Source: Aphodosoma sp044433285
GTDB taxonomy: Bacteria > Bacteroidota > Bacteroidia > Bacteroidales > Paludibacteraceae
DNA length: 11,744 nucleotides
Direction: 5' to 3'
Assembly (NCBI GenBank): GCA_044433285.1
Contig: JAWXTU010000073.1
Coordinates: forward strand, 1-11,744
A program made the position numbers and the translations under genes. The notes beneath the pieces are model-generated. The model saw only the letters and a program-made list of their open reading frames with translations, was not told the origin of the DNA and did no database searches. Shown here one piece after another: positions 8,470-11,744 of this stretch. Numbering within the stretch: position 1 is the first letter of the stretch; each line of letters starts with the position of its first letter.

Positions 8470-8513
8470 TAGATATTAACTATTTAGAGGTTGAACAGTT
8501 AGATATTAATTAT
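8470..8513 (+). repeat. Direct repeat pair before the 8512 gene
   Basis: TAGATATTAACTAT (8470-8483) and TAGATATTAATTAT (8500-8513) differ at one of 14 bases and start exactly 30 nt apart. The second copy runs into the ATG of the following gene. They could be an operator pair or remnants of a duplicated spacer. Confidence 0.55.
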
Positions 8514-9504
8514 GAAAAATATGAAAAGAACAATTATATCGCTAATATTAGTCTCATTTTCGCTGCTTTCATCGGCGCAAACAGTTGTGGGTATAATCGT
8601 AAATCAAAAAAACGAACCACTACCCGCCACGATTATTAGGCAAACCAACCATCCTGAAAATATTGCAGTGAGCAATTTGAATGGAGAGTTTACCATTGAT
8701 TTAATAAGCAGCAAAGATATACTATTATCGTTCAGCAATTTAGGATATCTAACACGTACACTAGAACTATCCAGACAAGATATAAACGACACAATAAACG
8801 TGATACTACTACCTGGTAGCGATGCGCAGGTGGAGTCGTTGAAACTGACTAAAAAATTACGATTAACCTCAATATTTACAAATTTCGGTTATAACGTAAG
8901 AGGAATAAATTTCGGCGATTTCACCGAGTTTACAGATAGGCAGATAGAGGTTCTCAACAAAAACAGCCACTATTTTAGTTTTGAGTTGGCGAGTTACATC
9001 AAAAACATCTACACAGCGATAGACTACGGAATATCGCCACTCAACAGAGAGATGAGCGAGGTATATCGCCACCTATCCAACAGTAACACCCTCACCTTCA
9101 ATACCGGATATGGATTTGGGTTCACCAAAAACAACAGATATGTCCTCACCCCCTACATCGGGTTCAACCGCTTGTGTATCACCGAGTCGGTAGTACCTGT
9201 CGCCACCACCATCACGCTAGAGGATTACCTCAAACAGGGGTATATGAATATTCAGATAGCACAATACACAGGTAATGTAGGATTTGATTTTATGATAAAA
9301 CTGGTCAATTTTGGCAGGTTTAATCGTCGCAGTCTCAACATCTCGGCAGGAGCAGCATACACCTTCAAACTCCACAGCACCCCCTACATCTACTCCACCG
9401 CCACCAAAATCACCACCGACTCAAAGTTGAGTGTCTTCCCGATTTATGCAAAAGTGGGATTGGTGTATATGATAGATTTCAGCAGGAAAGGGAGTGGGAA
9501 GTAG
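8512..9504 (+). CDS. Exported CarboxypepD_reg-like domain protein with probable beta-barrel C-terminus
   Basis: The product has 330 residues. It begins with a signal peptide whose hydrophobic core ends at SSA|QT, cleavage expected after residue 22. There is no lipobox. Residues about 24-99 look like a CarboxypepD_reg-like beta-sandwich (GIIVNQKNEPLPATIIRQ, then SNLNGEFTI and a VILLPGS end), the small domain found at the N-terminus of many Bacteroidota outer-membrane proteins. Residues about 115-330 alternate hydrophobic and polar residues with many aromatics (for example FNTGYGFGFTKNNRYVLTPYIGF) and resemble strands of an outer-membrane barrel. The protein is far too short to be a SusC/TonB-dependent receptor and no plug domain is seen. 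I do not know a function. ATG 8512 is chosen; an in-frame ATG at 8521 would shorten the signal peptide by three residues and is equally workable. It ends 17 nt before a strong hairpin. Confidence 0.85.
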   Translation: MKNMKRTIISLILVSFSLLSSAQTVVGIIVNQKNEPLPATIIRQTNHPENIAVSNLNGEFTIDLISSKDILLSFSNLGYLTRTLELSRQDINDTINVILLPGSDAQVESLKLTKKLRLTSIFTNFGYNVRGINFGDFTEFTDRQIEVLNKNSHYFSFELASYIKNIYTAIDYGISPLNREMSEVYRHLSNSNTLTFNTGYGFGFTKNNRYVLTPYIGFNRLCITESVVPVATTITLEDYLKQGYMNIQIAQYTGNVGFDFMIKLVNFGRFNRRSLNISAGAAYTFKLHSTPYIYSTATKITTDSKLSVFPIYAKVGLVYMIDFSRKGSGK

Positions 9505-9521
9505 GTGAGGATACCTATAAA

Positions 9522-9562
9522 TATAATAGCCTAAATTTTTATTTAAAATTCAGGCTATTATA
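9522..9562. terminator. Bidirectional hairpin terminator candidate
   Basis: TATAATAGCCT (9522-9532) pairs perfectly with AGGCTATTATA (9552-9562). After one A/C mismatch, AATTTT (9534-9539) pairs with AAAATT (9545-9550) around a 5-nt loop. It lies between the convergent stops at 9504 and 9583, so it could end transcription from both sides. The flanks are AT-rich but have no long pure T run. Confidence 0.75.
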
Positions 9563-9582
9563 ATGATTATACATGAATATCA

Positions 9583-11487
9583 TTAAGGTTGATATTTTAT
9601 ATCTGTATATAATATTTTTGTAATATCACCCTCCACAGGTTTAGACATCTTGATTTTAGAAAACAAAAAATCAAGCATAATCCTACCTCTCTTGTCTATT
9701 GAATCTCCATCCCAATATTCATATTGTGAAATATTGATTTCATTATATGAACCAGTACGATATCTATTTTTTTTATCACTCCAAGAGTCGTTACCCAACG
9801 AAGAATTTTTGCTATCAATTAATATTGTCAAATTTCCAAGAGTATTGATGATAATTTTTTTAGCTTGATCTTTTTCTTCATCATTATTCATTTCTCCTAA
9901 ATAACCGTTTACGACAAAACCCCAGTTACTAGAATCTTGCGGCATTATATGTTCTATTGATGTAGATTCAAAGTCATTAAGATCAACCTTATCTGCCGAC
10001 TCTTTGTAAGAATCCTTTAAATACTCTTCAAATTCAAATAGAAAATATTTAAGCCCGCCCCAACGATGGAAACCTTTAGCTCCTTTAACATAAACAAATA
10101 GACTACTAAAGTCTGTGATCATTCGGTTAATATCAAAATCTGTTTTTTTAAGAGTTTGTAATTTTTCAGTTATTTCATTATATTCTACTTCTCCACCATT
10201 GAATAAATCCCTTGCCCAAGTTGCCATTACTCTATAATCTGCAACCCATAAGCCAGGTACAGAATTTCTAAATAAAACAAGCTCAATATCATTTAAAATT
10301 GTATTTAACTCCTTATGGTTACAGAGTTTCTCTTCATTATCAATTCCAAAATACCTTAACAAGGTAATAAGCAACAATTTAACATCCTTCTTGCTATTTA
10401 GAATCAATATTTTCTTAATAATTATTGATTTAGTGTTATGAATGAGATACCATATGTTTGCTATGGACGATAAACTTTTTATATAATCATAAATTTTTTC
10501 ATAAGTAACTAGCGGCTCTTTCTCTTGCCCCCCTTCTCTTAGAAAATAATCACTTGCTCTATTACAGAACATTTCAAAAATCTTTTTATCAGCTGCTAGC
10601 TCTGAAAAAATAGAATCTTTTGGCACTCTATATAGTGAAAGATGAACCGAAAGAAACTCATCTTCATTTAAAATATGACCAGGATTCTTCCCTAGCCAAG
10701 CAAAAATTATAGCCCAAGCGGAGTTTATTTCTTTCCTTAGAGCAATTTTTCCTTCTAGAGGATCGTTCAACTTTTCAGTTAGATAAATTAATCTATTTTT
10801 CAACTTTTCAAGCGTAGATAAAGGTTTCCCTCTATTATTCATTGTTTCAAAAACAGCCTGAACATCAAGATCATCTTCTATTATTCTTTCATCAAATATT
10901 AGAGACGATGAAACTTTATAATAAATTTCATCTCTCTCTTTTTTGGATAATTTCTCTATTTTACCTTTGAAAAATTCTTTTGCTTTACTAAGATTTTCAG
11001 TATAAGCTGTTTTATTATATGCACCCCTCTCTTCCCCAAAGATTATATTCTGAATGTAATTATTGTAAAAATCATCTATATATCCAAACTTATATAATTT
11101 TGCGGTTTTGTTCATATTTGATTTAAATATAAACTCTGATTTCAGATCTTCAACACTCTCCTCACCATACCCTTCCTCCTCTTTTTGTAATAACTCATTC
11201 AAAAGAATTACAATTGTAGTAAGTCGTTGTTGTCCATCTACAACATTGTAAAACTTATGCTTTTGTGCAGCCCATTTTTCATCTTCTTTTATCTTGCTAT
11301 TATCCATTGGTTCTATAAATATAGTACCAGTATAATGCTTCGCAAAGTCACCTTTTACGCTACTAATGTCTTTTAAATCATCCCATAATTCATTCCATTG
11401 TCGTTCGCCCCAAGCATAACCGCGCTGATAATCAGGTATTCTAAACACTTGATTTGCGAATAGTTCACTTAAATTTTTAGTTGCCAT
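9583..11487 (-). CDS. DUF262-DUF1524 (GmrSD-type) protein, predicted NTP-dependent nuclease
   Basis: The 634-residue protein joins the two domains of GmrSD-type type IV restriction enzymes in one chain. The N-terminal DUF262 part shows FRIPDYQRGYAW (15-26), the VVDGQQRLTT motif with DGQQR at 84-88 (related to the ParB active-site loop), and FETMNNRGKPLS (213-224). The C-terminal DUF1524 part shows IEHIMPQ (511-517) with the probable catalytic His513, LGNLT (550-554), and an NSSLGN...K..RY segment (561-576) typical of this His-Me finger nuclease. GmrSD cuts glucosylated hydroxymethylcytosine phage DNA, and relatives include BrxU and SspE. The substrate of this one cannot be read from sequence. 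All motifs are intact. The ATG at 11487 places the YQR motif at its usual distance. It follows the LRR gene by 30 nt on the same strand and is visibly AT-rich, consistent with an accessory or transferred gene. A cellular role outside defence is possible. Confidence 0.9.
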   Translation of the reverse strand: MATKNLSELFANQVFRIPDYQRGYAWGERQWNELWDDLKDISSVKGDFAKHYTGTIFIEPMDNSKIKEDEKWAAQKHKFYNVVDGQQRLTTIVILLNELLQKEEEGYGEESVEDLKSEFIFKSNMNKTAKLYKFGYIDDFYNNYIQNIIFGEERGAYNKTAYTENLSKAKEFFKGKIEKLSKKERDEIYYKVSSSLIFDERIIEDDLDVQAVFETMNNRGKPLSTLEKLKNRLIYLTEKLNDPLEGKIALRKEINSAWAIIFAWLGKNPGHILNEDEFLSVHLSLYRVPKDSIFSELAADKKIFEMFCNRASDYFLREGGQEKEPLVTYEKIYDYIKSLSSIANIWYLIHNTKSIIIKKILILNSKKDVKLLLITLLRYFGIDNEEKLCNHKELNTILNDIELVLFRNSVPGLWVADYRVMATWARDLFNGGEVEYNEITEKLQTLKKTDFDINRMITDFSSLFVYVKGAKGFHRWGGLKYFLFEFEEYLKDSYKESADKVDLNDFESTSIEHIMPQDSSNWGFVVNGYLGEMNNDEEKDQAKKIIINTLGNLTILIDSKNSSLGNDSWSDKKNRYRTGSYNEINISQYEYWDGDSIDKRGRIMLDFLFSKIKMSKPVEGDITKILYTDIKYQP

Positions 11488-11517
11488 AATTATTTTGATT
11501 TGTTTTTAGTTTTACAA

Positions 11518-11744
11518 TTAGATAGTAACCAATTCTACGCCATCTGCAAGTTGTAGCATTTCACGTGTTATCCCAGCTGGCACTACAACTCTCTTAAGTG
11601 AATTTAAATTTTGGTAACGAAGTACTGGAAATTTAACAATATTCCTAGAGAAAACTATTTCCTCTAAAGAGGTGCAGATAGAAAATGTGGAGCCCTCTTC
11701 GACCTCAGTTACTGAATCTGGAATTGTTATTGATTTGAGAGAAC
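11518..11744 (-). CDS. BspA-like leucine-rich repeat (LRR_5) protein, C-terminal fragment
   Basis: Reading the minus strand from the right edge, the frame is open for 74 codons and ends in TAA at 11518-11520; the start lies outside the window. The visible residues carry the BspA/Treponema-pallidum-type repeat pattern: LKSITIPDSVTEV, then CTSLEEIVFSRNI, then LNSLKRVVVPAGI, each a strand-and-turn unit of about 23 residues or somewhat more. The protein ends in ADGVELVTI directly after the last repeat. No type IX secretion sorting domain, Gly-rich linker or membrane anchor is seen at the end. LRR_5 proteins act as binding scaffolds, many on the cell surface, but this end does not show export, and the N-terminus would be needed to tell. 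It is immediately upstream of the DUF262 gene on the same strand, so the two may form one transcript. Confidence 0.85.
   Translation of the reverse strand, partial: SLKSITIPDSVTEVEEGSTFSICTSLEEIVFSRNIVKFPVLRYQNLNSLKRVVVPAGITREMLQLADGVELVTI

Noticed and set aside
8445..8639. Small plus-strand open frame between nth and the 8512 gene
   Set aside because: It overlaps the signal-peptide region of the well-supported 8512 gene in another frame and starts at a non-ATG codon directly after the nth stop.
9147..9390. 13-mer CACCCCCTACATC occurring at 9147-9159 and 9378-9390 within one gene
   Set aside because: Both copies encode TPYI in barrel-like strands. A shared local codon and peptide pattern explains them without a mobile or regulatory repeat.

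Overview
The window looks like a chromosomal segment of a Bacteroidales bacterium (phylum Bacteroidota). The evidence is the gene content (a Bacteroidota-type FtsK with a long acidic linker beside a LolA-like carrier, a CarboxypepD_reg-like surface protein, a BspA-type leucine-rich repeat protein), the absence of Shine-Dalgarno sequences before the starts, and two perfect matches to the Bacteroidota -7 promoter box TAnnTTTG in the ftsK/nth divergent spacer. No tRNA, rRNA, CRISPR array or transposase was seen.

Layout. Bases 1-926 (+) are the 3' part of an outer-membrane-type beta-rich protein of unknown function with a Gly/Phe-rich N-terminal tract. Bases 1022-4360 (+) are mfd, the transcription-repair coupling factor, complete and with all expected motifs. 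A short repeat-rich spacer separates it from the convergent pair lolA (4436-5080, -) and ftsK (5164-7698, -), which read as one operon, ftsK first, with an inverted repeat in the gap between them. ftsK is divergent from nth (7809-8444, +), the endonuclease III base-excision-repair enzyme. nth is followed by an exported CarboxypepD_reg-like protein (8512-9504, +). A strong hairpin (9522-9562) closes this conserved block.

The right end is different in character. A complete DUF262-DUF1524 (GmrSD-type) protein (9583-11487, -) lies 30 nt downstream of the 3' end of a BspA-like LRR_5 gene (11518-11744, -, cut by the window edge). Both are on the same strand with no terminator between them. The DUF262 gene looks more AT-rich than its neighbours. 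This right-hand pair is the best candidate in the window for an accessory, possibly anti-phage, unit.

Functionally, mfd and nth are DNA-repair genes, ftsK handles chromosome segregation at the septum, and lolA moves lipoproteins across the periplasm. The two surface-type proteins are uncharacterised. The link between the DUF262 gene and the LRR gene is inferred from spacing and strand only.
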